Shown in pieces: positions 57,248 to 64,000 of a stretch of 64,000 nucleotides of DNA. The stretch is from Candidatus Denitrolinea symbiosum (GTDB lineage: Bacteria; Chloroflexota; Anaerolineae; Anaerolineales; Villigracilaceae), in NCBI GenBank assembly GCA_017312345.1, contig BLAA01000001.1, forward strand, positions 868,001-932,000, read 5' to 3'. The notes under the pieces are model-generated. The model did no database searches and was not told the DNA's origin. It worked only from the letters and a program-made list of their open reading frames with translations. Positions within the stretch are counted from its first letter, which is position 1; each line of letters starts with the position of its first letter. Made by a program: the position numbers and the translations under genes.

Positions 57248-57667
57248 ATGTTACAATTCCGCTTCTACCATCCCATCGAAGTCCGCTACGGCGACCTCGA
57301 CCCGCAGGGTCATCTCAACAACGCCAAGTTCGTCACCTTTTTCGAGCAGGGACGCGTCCAATACTTCAGGCGCCTGGACCTGTTCAAACAGGGACAATCC
57401 TTCATGGACATCGGCGTCATCCTCGCGGACGTCCACATCGCCTACAAAAAACCCGTCGAGTGGGGCATGCCCGTCAAAGTGGGCGTGCGGACGATCAAAC
57501 TCGGCAACAAGTCCATGACGATGGAACAGAACATCGTCCACGCGGAGACCGAAGAAGTCCTCGCCGCGGGCGAAGTCGTCCTGGTGACGTACGATTACCA
57601 CGCGCAGAAATCCATCCCGATCCCGCAAGAGTGGCGGGACGCAATCTGCAAATTCGAGAACATTTGA
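57248..57667 (+). CDS. Acyl-CoA thioesterase, 4HBT hot-dog fold
   Basis: The 139-residue protein has the 4-hydroxybenzoyl-CoA thioesterase pattern: VRYGDLDPQGHLNNAKFVTFFEQGR, with the catalytic Asp in the D-x-x-G-H region, then VHIAYKKPVEWGMPVKVGVR. It hydrolyses an unknown acyl-CoA. The start lies 6 nt after a TATAAT box that overlaps the upstream stop codon, so it is probably leaderless. Confidence 0.88.
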   Translation: MLQFRFYHPIEVRYGDLDPQGHLNNAKFVTFFEQGRVQYFRRLDLFKQGQSFMDIGVILADVHIAYKKPVEWGMPVKVGVRTIKLGNKSMTMEQNIVHAETEEVLAAGEVVLVTYDYHAQKSIPIPQEWRDAICKFENI

Positions 57668-57670
57668 TCT

Positions 57671-57676
57671 TATAAT
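57671..57676 (+). promoter_or_regulatory. -10 box of the BglII-like restriction-modification operon
   Basis: TATAAT ends 7 nt before the ATG at 57684. Leaderless translation of a methyltransferase before its nuclease would help early protection. Confidence 0.55.
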
Positions 57677-57683
57677 AGAACTT

Positions 57684-58631
57684 ATGAAAATTTCCCCTAT
57701 TTTTGATCCGAAGTCCGCTTGCGTTCTCTATCAAGGCGACTGCCTTGATTTGTTGAAGACCATTCCAAACGGCTTTGCCAAGTTGGTCGTTACTTCGCCG
57801 CCCTACAACCTCGGAAAACCTTACGAAACGCGTCTTGATATAGAAGATTATTTAAATCAACAGAAAGAAATTATCCGAGAATCCGTGCGAGTCCTGCACG
57901 ATGAAGGCAGTATTTGCTGGCAGGTCGGTAATTATGTCAGCAACAAGGGAATTATTCCGCTCGATATAGTTTTGTATCCTATCTTTACGTCCCTCGGCTT
58001 GCATTTACGAAACAGAATAGTCTGGCATTTCGCCCATGGCCTCCATGCCACCAAGCGTTTCTCTGGAAGATATGAAGTCATATTATGGTTTACAAAATCA
58101 GAATCCTACACATTCAACCTGGATGCGATAAGGGTTCCGCAAAAATATCCCAACAAGAAATATTTTAAAGGGCCGCGGAGAGGCGAACTGTCAGGAAATC
58201 CTCTCGGCAAAAACCCTGGCGATATTTGGGATATACCTAATGTTAAAGCAAATCATGTTGAGAAAACGCTGCATCCTTGTCAATTCCCGGTCGAACTTAT
58301 AGAGCGTTTGGTTTTATCCATGACCAACGAGGGGGACTGGGTATTAGATCCTTTCATGGGCGTTGGCAGCGCCGCCATAGCGGCGTTGATTCACGGCAGG
58401 AAAGCAATCGGAGCGGAAATCATGCCAGAGTATGTAAATATTGCTCGTGAAAGGATAGAAAAAGCGGAAAACGGCGAATTACGAATTCGTCCTATGGACA
58501 GGCCTGTATTTGATCCTACTGAGCCGACAAAAAATATCCCCCCGAAGGTTGTTGACTTGAAAAAAAGGAATTCGCTACAGCCGCGCTTACTGGAAAGCAA
58601 GGCGACGTATAAGACTCAATCAGAGGATTGA
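57684..58631 (+). CDS. Type II DNA methyltransferase (probably N4-cytosine), BglII-like system
   Basis: The protein has 315 residues. Motif IV is VVTSPPYNLGKPY; TSPPY is typical of N4-cytosine enzymes. Motif I lies late (WVLDPFMGVGSAAIAAL), the beta order. HPCQFPVELIERLV is motif X-like. The C-terminus is Lys-rich. It precedes a BglII-like nuclease by 6 nt, and BglII methylase is also an N4-cytosine enzyme. The region is A+T-rich compared with neighbours, so it was probably acquired. Confidence 0.87.
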   Translation: MKISPIFDPKSACVLYQGDCLDLLKTIPNGFAKLVVTSPPYNLGKPYETRLDIEDYLNQQKEIIRESVRVLHDEGSICWQVGNYVSNKGIIPLDIVLYPIFTSLGLHLRNRIVWHFAHGLHATKRFSGRYEVILWFTKSESYTFNLDAIRVPQKYPNKKYFKGPRRGELSGNPLGKNPGDIWDIPNVKANHVEKTLHPCQFPVELIERLVLSMTNEGDWVLDPFMGVGSAAIAALIHGRKAIGAEIMPEYVNIARERIEKAENGELRIRPMDRPVFDPTEPTKNIPPKVVDLKKRNSLQPRLLESKATYKTQSED

Positions 58632-58637
58632 TGTATC

Positions 58638-59183
58638 ATGAAAATCGTCTATGAATATTCCCATCTTGGCGGTTCTGAAATCTTACACGTTCGTTATCCG
58701 AGCTATGAACGTGAAATTTATGACGTTATTGCGCGCGTTAAAGGTCATCGAACGAAAGTGAGCAAAGAAAAAACAAAAAAGGGGCGCGCGTTATATTCTC
58801 CCATCAGCATGAACGAGCAGTTTCATGCGGCCTTTCAAGAAAGGGGATTCGTAGAATTGCGCGACACATATACAATAACGGTTCCAAATTCCGCTATTTC
58901 CATCGCAGGCGCATACAAACAGGTTGATTTTGTTAAAGAAAAAGTTCTCGTTGAAGTTCAATTTGGTAAATATGCTTTCATGTTCTACGACATGGCAAAA
59001 TTCCAATACTTCTTCAACGAAAACAAAGCCGATGTGGGCATTGAAATAGTTCCCTGTCATGGCTTACACAAGGAAATGTCTTCGGGGGTTTCTTATGGAG
59101 AACAATTGGTTTATGACATTGAGCGTTTGAAACGCCATTTTCCCGCCGTTCCCGTGAAAGTTATTCTCATTGATGCGGATTAA
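58638..59183 (+). CDS. BglII/BstYI-family type II restriction endonuclease
   Basis: The protein has 181 residues, within the size range of BstYI and BglII. The stretch KQVDFVKEKVLVEVQFGKY has Asp, then Glu nine residues later, then Gln two further: D-x8-E-x-Q. This equals the BglII active site Asp84-Glu93-Gln95, where Gln replaces the usual Lys. AFMFYDMAKFQYFF is also family-like. It probably cuts within a GATC-core site (AGATCT or RGATCY). It is intact and co-transcribed with its methylase. Confidence 0.82.
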   Translation: MKIVYEYSHLGGSEILHVRYPSYEREIYDVIARVKGHRTKVSKEKTKKGRALYSPISMNEQFHAAFQERGFVELRDTYTITVPNSAISIAGAYKQVDFVKEKVLVEVQFGKYAFMFYDMAKFQYFFNENKADVGIEIVPCHGLHKEMSSGVSYGEQLVYDIERLKRHFPAVPVKVILIDAD

Positions 59184-59186
59184 AAA

Positions 59187-60239
59187 ATGAAAAACCTCTT
59201 CCCAATCAACACCACCCAAATGCTGGACTTCCTCGTCCGGCTGTTGAACACGCCCTCCCCGACGGGACTGGCCGACCCGGCCATTGACCTGATCGAAAAA
59301 GAACTCGCCTCCTTCCCGGACCTGAAACTGGCGCGCACCCGCAAGGGCGGACTCGTCGCGTTCTGGCCTGGCCTCCGCTCCGACACGCCGCGCGCCCTCA
59401 CCGCCCACGCCGACACGCTCGGCGCGATGGTAAAGGAGATCAAGTCCAACGGGCGCCTGCGGTTGACGAAGATCGGCGGCTTCGCGTGGAACACCGTCGA
59501 AGGCGAGGGCTGCTGGGTCTTCGCGTCGAACGGACGCAAAGTGCGCGGCTCGATTCTTTTGGATACCGCCTCGAGTCACGTCCACGGCGCGGCGGTCAAC
59601 GAGACGAAACGCGACGACGACAACATGGAAATCCGCCTCGACGCGCATACCGCCTCCGCCGCGGAGACCGAGGAACTAGGCATCCGCGTCGGCGATTTCG
59701 TGGCCTTCGATCCCCGCGTCGAAGTGACGGAGGGATTCGTCCGCTCGCGTCACCTCGACGACAAGGCCTGCGTCGCCGCGCTGACGGCCGCGATCGCGTC
59801 CCTGGCCGCGTCCGCCCAACGTCCCGCGCAGGACGCGTATTTCCTGTTCAGCAACTACGAAGAAGTCGGACACGGCGCCTCGGCGGGAATCCCGCCCGAA
59901 GTCCACGAACTGGTCACAGTGGATATGGCCGCGGTCGGCGCGGGTCAGACCTCGGACGAGTATCACGTCACCATCTGTCTTAAGGACAGCGGCGGACCGT
60001 ACCATCACGGATTGAGCAACAAACTGCGCGCGCTGGCCGATGAAAACGGCATCGCCTACAAGACGGACATCTACCCTTACTACGGCTCGGACGGCGAGGC
60101 GTTTTGGCGCGCAGGCGGAGACGTGGCTGTGGCGCTCATCGGCCCCGGCGTGGACGCTTCGCACAACTACGAACGCACCCACACCGACGCGATCATCGCC
60201 ACCGCGCAATGGGCGATGGCGTATTTGTTGAGCGAGTAA
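59187..60239 (+). CDS. M42 family aminopeptidase
   Basis: The protein has 350 residues. Metal ligands: His in ALTAHADTLGAMV, Asp in RHLDDKACVAAL, the Glu pair in LFSNYEEVGHGASA, Asp in LVTVDMAAVG and His in NYERTHTDAII. It is more distant from the two M42 enzymes at 24-29 kb than they are from each other. The gene starts 3 nt after the nuclease stop but has the high GC of the core genome, so the restriction-modification genes seem inserted next to it. Confidence 0.86.
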   Translation: MKNLFPINTTQMLDFLVRLLNTPSPTGLADPAIDLIEKELASFPDLKLARTRKGGLVAFWPGLRSDTPRALTAHADTLGAMVKEIKSNGRLRLTKIGGFAWNTVEGEGCWVFASNGRKVRGSILLDTASSHVHGAAVNETKRDDDNMEIRLDAHTASAAETEELGIRVGDFVAFDPRVEVTEGFVRSRHLDDKACVAALTAAIASLAASAQRPAQDAYFLFSNYEEVGHGASAGIPPEVHELVTVDMAAVGAGQTSDEYHVTICLKDSGGPYHHGLSNKLRALADENGIAYKTDIYPYYGSDGEAFWRAGGDVAVALIGPGVDASHNYERTHTDAIIATAQWAMAYLLSE

Positions 60240-60275
60240 ATTCGTCGTCTTAAGATTTGATGCTTTTCTGTACAC

Positions 60276-60341
60276 GGATTACGCGGATTTGACGGACTCG
60301 CACGGACGGATTAAAAATTCCGTGAAATCCGTGTACCATAT
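60276..60341. repeat. Palindromic GTACACGGATTACGCGGATTT element
   Basis: TGTACACGGATTACGCGGATTT at the left is inverted as AAAATTCCGTGAAATCCGTGTACCA at the right, about 65 bp in total. It lies between the M42 and LLM genes and carries no frame of its own. Confidence 0.6.
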
Positions 60342-60357
60342 GAGAAACGAGGCTTCC

Positions 60358-61356
60358 ATGAAACTCGACGCCGCGCTGCCCATCGTCTCGCTAAAAGAGG
60401 TCCCTGCCATCGCCGAAGCCGCGCAGGGAATCGGCTTCGACGCGCTGTGGACGCAGGAGACCCAGCACGATCCCTTCCTGCCCTGCGCGTTAATCGCCGA
60501 ACACACGGACAGACTCAATTTCGGGACAGCCATCGCGGTCTCGTTCGCGCGTTCGCCCGCCAACCTCGCCTACACCGCCTGGGACCTGGCCGCGCAGTCG
60601 GGCGGACGCTTCATCCTCGGCCTCGGCACGCAGGTCAAGGCGCACGTCGAGCGGCGCTTCGGGATGCCCTGGCCCGAATCGGTGACGGGGAAACTGCGGG
60701 AGCAGATCCAGGTCATCCGCGCCTTTTGGGATTGCTGGCAGAACGGGACGAAACTCAACTTCCGCGGCGAGTATTACAAGATCACTTTGATGTCGCCGTT
60801 TTTCAACGGCGGGAAGATCGAGAACCCGAATATCCCCATCTACATCGCGGGCGTCAACACCCGCCTCGCCCAACTCGCGGGCGAGCTCTGCGAGGGATTC
60901 CACGCGCACCCGTTTCACAGTCCGCGCTATTTGCGGGAAGTAATTCTGCCCGCCATCCAGGATGGGACGGCCAAATCGGGACGCGGGCGCGGCGACGTGT
61001 CCGTCTCCGTCACCGCGTTCGTCGCCGCCTCCCCCGAAGAGGAGGCCTTCGCGCGGATGCAGATCGCCTTCTACGCCTCGACTCCTTCCTATCGCCCCGT
61101 GATGGACCTGCACGGCTGGGGCGAGACCGCCGAGAAGTTATCCGGTCACGCCGCGAAAGGCGAGTGGGCCGAGATGCCCATGCTCATCACCGACGAGATG
61201 CTGGGCGAATTCTGCCTGATGACCACCGCCGAAAACCTCGCCTCCGACCTCAAGTCGCGCTACGCGGGCCTCGCCGACAGGCTGACGCTCTACACCCCCT
61301 TCGTCCCCGGCGAAAAAGATGATTGGTGGAAGGCACTGGCGGAGGCGTTTAAGTAG
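60358..61356 (+). CDS. LLM-class (F420- or FMN-dependent) oxidoreductase
   Basis: The protein has 332 residues. The luciferase-like barrel shows FDALWTQETQHDPFLPCALI, LNFGTAIAVSFARSPANLAY, GRFILGLGTQVKAHVERRFG and IPIYIAGVNTRLAQLAGELC. It resembles the F420-dependent subfamily known as TIGR03617. Substrate unknown. The ATG at 60358 follows CGAGG; an earlier in-frame ATG lies inside the palindromic repeat and is unlikely. A terminator-like hairpin follows. Confidence 0.85.
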   Translation: MKLDAALPIVSLKEVPAIAEAAQGIGFDALWTQETQHDPFLPCALIAEHTDRLNFGTAIAVSFARSPANLAYTAWDLAAQSGGRFILGLGTQVKAHVERRFGMPWPESVTGKLREQIQVIRAFWDCWQNGTKLNFRGEYYKITLMSPFFNGGKIENPNIPIYIAGVNTRLAQLAGELCEGFHAHPFHSPRYLREVILPAIQDGTAKSGRGRGDVSVSVTAFVAASPEEEAFARMQIAFYASTPSYRPVMDLHGWGETAEKLSGHAAKGEWAEMPMLITDEMLGEFCLMTTAENLASDLKSRYAGLADRLTLYTPFVPGEKDDWWKALAEAFK

Positions 61357-61380
61357 GTCAACTCCTTGAATTTCCATGAA

Positions 61381-61407
61381 AACAAGGAGTTCAACTCCTT
61401 GTTTTTT
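61381..61407 (+). terminator. Terminator after the LLM gene, reused in the next promoter
   Basis: AACAAGGAGTT and AACTCCTTGTT (61381-61391 and 61393-61403) form a perfect stem followed by TTTT. Extra copies of the arms lie at 61360-61368 (AACTCCTTG) and 61416-61424 (CAAGGAGTT). Confidence 0.7.
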
Positions 61408-61434
61408 GACAAAAACAAGGAGTTGGGGTATAGT
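61406..61434 (+). promoter_or_regulatory. Consensus promoter of the AAA/DUF4143 ATPase gene
   Basis: TTGACA (61406-61411) and TATAGT (61429-61434) are spaced by 17 nt. CAAGGAGTT (61416-61424) lies in the spacer, a half-site of the hairpin just upstream. The ATG is 6 nt after the -10 box. Confidence 0.75.
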
Positions 61435-61440
61435 TTTGCC

Positions 61441-62571
61441 ATGTTCACTCGCGCATACGAACCATTGGAAAATTATCTCCAGCCCGGCAAAGTGTTGCTC
61501 ATTTATGGTCCGCGCCGGGTTGGCAAGACCACCCTGCTTCAATCTTTCCTGAACCAAACCTCATTCAAATACAAATTGGATTCTGGCGACAACATCCGCA
61601 CACAGGAAGTCCTCCGTTCGCAGGATTTTAAACAGATCCTTTCCTACGTGGAAGGATATGATCTGTTGGCAATTGATGAAGCGCAGAATATCCCGAACAT
61701 CGGGATGGGGCTCAAGATCATCGTTGACCAACTTCCGCAAATGCGCGTGGTGGTCACAGGATCTTCCTCATTCGAGTTGGCCGGGCAGATTGGCGAGCCG
61801 CTGACCGGCCGAAAGCGAACGCTGACGCTGTTTCCCCTGGCTCAGTCCGAACTGGCTTCCGTTTACAATCGTTTCGAATTGAAACAACGTCTGAAGGACG
61901 ACCTCGTATTCGGCGCGTATCCCGAGGTGGCGCAGGCGGAAGCCAAGCAGGCGAAGATCGAAATCATCACTGAAATTGCCAACTCCTATCTTGTCAAAGA
62001 TATCCTGGCCTTCGACCGCGTCAAAAGCGCAAAGACGCTGATGGACTTATTGAAACTTCTGGCATTCCAAATCGGAAGCGAAGTGTCGCTCACGGAAATC
62101 GGGACTCAACTTGGCGTGGATTACAAAACCATCCAGCGTTATCTCGATTTGCTGGAAAAAGCGTTTGTGATCATTCGGCTGGGAGGGTTCAGCAGAAATC
62201 TACGGAACGAGGTCACCAACAAGGCAAAATATTATTTTCTGGATATCGGCATCCGCAATGCCTTGATCGCGCAATTCAATGAGTTGGAACACAGAAATGA
62301 CATTGGTCAATTGTGGGAAAACTTCACGTTTGTGGAACGGCTTAAGTATCGCAGCTATCGGTCCATCTATGCCAATATGTATTTCTGGCGGACGTACAGC
62401 CAGCAGGAAATTGATCTGGTCGAGGAACGCGAGGGAAAACTGTTCGGCTATGAAGCCAAGTGGTCAACCGCCAAATCGTCCGCGCCTCCAAAAGATTGGA
62501 CGAGCGCATACCCCAACGCGCGGTTTGAAATAATTACGCCTGAGAATTACCAGGACTTTATCATGCCGTGA
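61441..62571 (+). CDS. AAA ATPase with DUF4143 C-terminal domain
   Basis: The protein has 376 residues. Walker A is LLIYGPRRVGKTTLLQSFLN; Walker B is DLLAIDEAQNIPNIG; the sensor region is RVVVTGSSSFELAG. The C-terminal DUF4143 part contains YKTIQRYLDLLEKAFVI and ends with a nuclease-like core (QQEIDLVEEREGKLFGYEAKW). Such AAA_14 ATPases are common accessory genes with unproven roles, sometimes considered defence or toxin-antitoxin related. GC content is lower than in neighbours. The leaderless start at the consensus promoter is the only sensible ATG. Confidence 0.86.
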   Translation: MFTRAYEPLENYLQPGKVLLIYGPRRVGKTTLLQSFLNQTSFKYKLDSGDNIRTQEVLRSQDFKQILSYVEGYDLLAIDEAQNIPNIGMGLKIIVDQLPQMRVVVTGSSSFELAGQIGEPLTGRKRTLTLFPLAQSELASVYNRFELKQRLKDDLVFGAYPEVAQAEAKQAKIEIITEIANSYLVKDILAFDRVKSAKTLMDLLKLLAFQIGSEVSLTEIGTQLGVDYKTIQRYLDLLEKAFVIIRLGGFSRNLRNEVTNKAKYYFLDIGIRNALIAQFNELEHRNDIGQLWENFTFVERLKYRSYRSIYANMYFWRTYSQQEIDLVEEREGKLFGYEAKWSTAKSSAPPKDWTSAYPNARFEIITPENYQDFIMP

Positions 62572-62667
62572 ATTTTCTCCCTTCCCAAAATCCGTGCTTG
62601 TTGGATTTGGGGGAGGTTAGGGAGGGAGCGTCTTATCCTCCCCTAATTCCCCCGATTTGAATCAGGA

Positions 62668-62705
62668 TATAATGAGCGCGCCTTCGGGCGCGTTCTTTAT
62701 TTTTT
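62668..62705 (+). promoter_or_regulatory. -10 box and hairpin ahead of the site-2 protease gene
   Basis: TATAAT at 62668-62673 is followed at once by GCGCGCC-TTCG-GGCGCG and a T-rich run (TTCTTTATTTTTT). The hairpin could end upstream transcripts or, if transcription starts before it, attenuate this gene. Confidence 0.45.
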
Positions 62706-62713
62706 GGAGACAA

Positions 62714-64000
62714 ATGAACATTTCCGCACTTGCTGGTTTAATCTTCTTCCTCGCCTTCGCGGGGTTGATCCTCATCCATGAATTTGGACACTTCATCGTC
62801 TCGCGCTGGTCGGGCGTGGAGGTGGAGGAGTTCGGCGTCGGTTTGCCGCCGCGCGGCTGGCGTTTCTGGCGCGCCAAAGGATCGCTCACGGTCGGGACGC
62901 GCGCCCTCGTCATCCCCGCCAACTTCGACCTGCCCTTCGACGAAAAATCCGCCCTCGGACGCGGCGTGGACGTGACCGCGCGCCGCGCCGGCGACCGCCT
63001 CGTCCTGGACTCCATCGCGCTGGCCGCTTCCGAAGACGGTCAATTCCGCGCCTCCCATCCCGAGCCGACGGAATCCCCGGACGGCAAACTCCGCTTCGAC
63101 GGGATCCTCCAGCGCGTCTCGCAGGGGACCGAGTTCACCCTCAACTGGCTGCCCCTCGGCGGATTCGTCCGCCCGAAAGGGGAGAACGACCCCAACGTTC
63201 AGGGCGGACTCGCCGCCGCCTCGCCGTGGAAACGCCTCGCCGTCCTCTTCGCGGGTCCCACCATGAATCTCATCGCGGGACTCCTCATCTTCATCTTCCT
63301 CGTCCGCGTGGACGGGTATCACGACCTCAGCCGCGTCATGCTGGCGGAGGTCGCGCCCGGTTCGCCCGCGGCCTCGGCGGGGATGCAGGCCGGGGATGTG
63401 GTGACGCAGGCCGCGGGTCAGCCCGTGACCGACTTCGACTCGCTCAGCGCCATCATCAAAGCGCACCTCGACCAGCCCGTGCAGTTCGTCCTCCAGCGCG
63501 GCGCGGAGACGATTACCGTCACCGCCACGCCGCGCAGCAACCCGCCCCAGGGCCAGGGCGCGGTGGGAATCCGCATGAGCGAATACGTCCAGCCCGTGAC
63601 GACCTGGGGCGAAACCTTCCGCTACGCCGCGGTCAGCGTCGGCGACCAGGCGCGCGCCCTGCTGTTGCTGCCCGCCAAACTGATCCGCGGCACCCTCGCC
63701 CCCGAAGAGGGACGCTTCATCGGCTTGAAAGGCATCTACGACATTTTCAACCTGTCCGTCAGCGCGGACGTCCAAAGCCGCGAGCCAGAGCCTTCAACGC
63801 CCGCCGCGCCGCAAGGCCCCACCTACAGCACGCTCTACCTCATCGCCACGCTCACCATCTCCATCGGCCTCTTCAACCTCTTCCCGTTCCCCGCGCTCGA
63901 CGGCGGACGCATCATCTTCGTCCTCCCCGAACTCATCACGCGCCGCCGCGTGCCGCACCAATTCGAAAACGCCGTCCACGCCACGGGCATGATCGTCCTG
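62714..64000 (+). CDS. rseP: RseP-like site-2 protease (M50), C-terminus cut by the window edge
   Basis: I translated this directly. MNISALAGLIFFLAFAGLILIHEFGHFIVS has the zinc motif HExxH in the first membrane segment. NWLPLGGFVRPKGENDPN precedes LFAGPTMNLIAGLLIFIFLV; a PDZ domain follows (VAPGSPAASAGMQAGDVVTQ); the second zinc motif is FPALDGGRIIFVLPEL. An insertion of about 85 residues (roughly 45-130) separates the HExxH helix from the GGF loop. These proteases cleave membrane-bound anti-sigma factors or peptides. At least 429 residues lie in the window. TGGAGA precedes the ATG. Confidence 0.9.
   Translation, partial: MNISALAGLIFFLAFAGLILIHEFGHFIVSRWSGVEVEEFGVGLPPRGWRFWRAKGSLTVGTRALVIPANFDLPFDEKSALGRGVDVTARRAGDRLVLDSIALAASEDGQFRASHPEPTESPDGKLRFDGILQRVSQGTEFTLNWLPLGGFVRPKGENDPNVQGGLAAASPWKRLAVLFAGPTMNLIAGLLIFIFLVRVDGYHDLSRVMLAEVAPGSPAASAGMQAGDVVTQAAGQPVTDFDSLSAIIKAHLDQPVQFVLQRGAETITVTATPRSNPPQGQGAVGIRMSEYVQPVTTWGETFRYAAVSVGDQARALLLLPAKLIRGTLAPEEGRFIGLKGIYDIFNLSVSADVQSREPEPSTPAAPQGPTYSTLYLIATLTISIGLFNLFPFPALDGGRIIFVLPELITRRRVPHQFENAVHATGMIVL

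Noticed and set aside
62738..63775. 345-codon minus-strand frame opposite the site-2 protease gene
   Set aside because: Composition typical of an antisense shadow; the plus strand shows HExxH, PDZ and LDGGR motifs.

Overview
The window is a GC-rich bacterial chromosome segment. Its style points to a filamentous Anaerolineae-type Chloroflexota. This is an inference from several traits: a two-domain ThyX, Thr-Pro-rich (TPT) membrane-anchored proteins, an LCP protein plus a sortase but no outer-membrane genes, a T-box-controlled leuS, a Bacteroidetes/Chloroflexota-style fused E1 dehydrogenase, and many short dispersed palindromic repeats. There is no rRNA operon, CRISPR array or prophage. Three tRNA genes are present: two tRNA-Ala and one tRNA-Val.

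Layout. 1-9 kb: a CASTOR/POLLUX-like ion channel, thyX, a secreted FN3/beta-sandwich protein, a phytol/dolichol kinase-like membrane enzyme, and a PIG-L, MBOAT and SGNH set on the minus strand that looks like glycan deacetylation and O-acylation. 9-17 kb: a HigBA-type toxin-antitoxin pair, glycogen phosphorylase, a redoxin, a cNMP-binding protein with two membrane/PH units, def, a GNAT enzyme, recF and a cupin. 17-23 kb: rsmG, then a GT4, methyltransferase, GT39-like and pyrD operon. 23-29 kb (minus): EthD-like protein, HepT-MntA, two M42 peptidases, a large membrane protein and a TPT-rich protein. 29-34 kb: sbcC, a striking structured RNA with an 18-codon leader ORF, a K+/H+ antiporter and a histidine phosphatase. 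34-44 kb: leuS with a histone-like N-terminal tail behind a T-box, two tRNA-Ala genes, an LCP lipoprotein, ruvA, an AI-2E family permease, a P1 peptidase, a small membrane protein and a double GNAT.

44-50 kb is an AT-richer accessory island. It holds a RelE/NadS-type toxin-antitoxin pair with a dyad operator inside its promoter, a DUF4258-DUF2283 pair flanked by direct repeats, and a type II restriction-modification system. The nuclease gene of that system is split by a 1422-bp IS256-family element with an 8-bp target duplication; removing the element restores one reading frame. 50-55 kb carries E1 and E2 of a 2-oxoacid dehydrogenase, with E2 bracketed by two 150-bp MITE-like repeats, then a methyltransferase and a sortase. 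55-64 kb carries tRNA-Val, a creatininase, a thioesterase, a second, intact BglII-like restriction-modification pair, a third M42 peptidase, an LLM oxidoreductase, an AAA/DUF4143 ATPase with a consensus promoter, and the start of a site-2 protease.

Two genome-wide habits stand out. First, many genes have a TATAAT-like box only 6-8 nt before the start codon, which predicts leaderless mRNAs. Second, short dispersed repeats sit not only between genes but inside coding frames, where they encode inter-domain linkers (E2, SbcC, creatininase, E1 and a 690-residue membrane protein).
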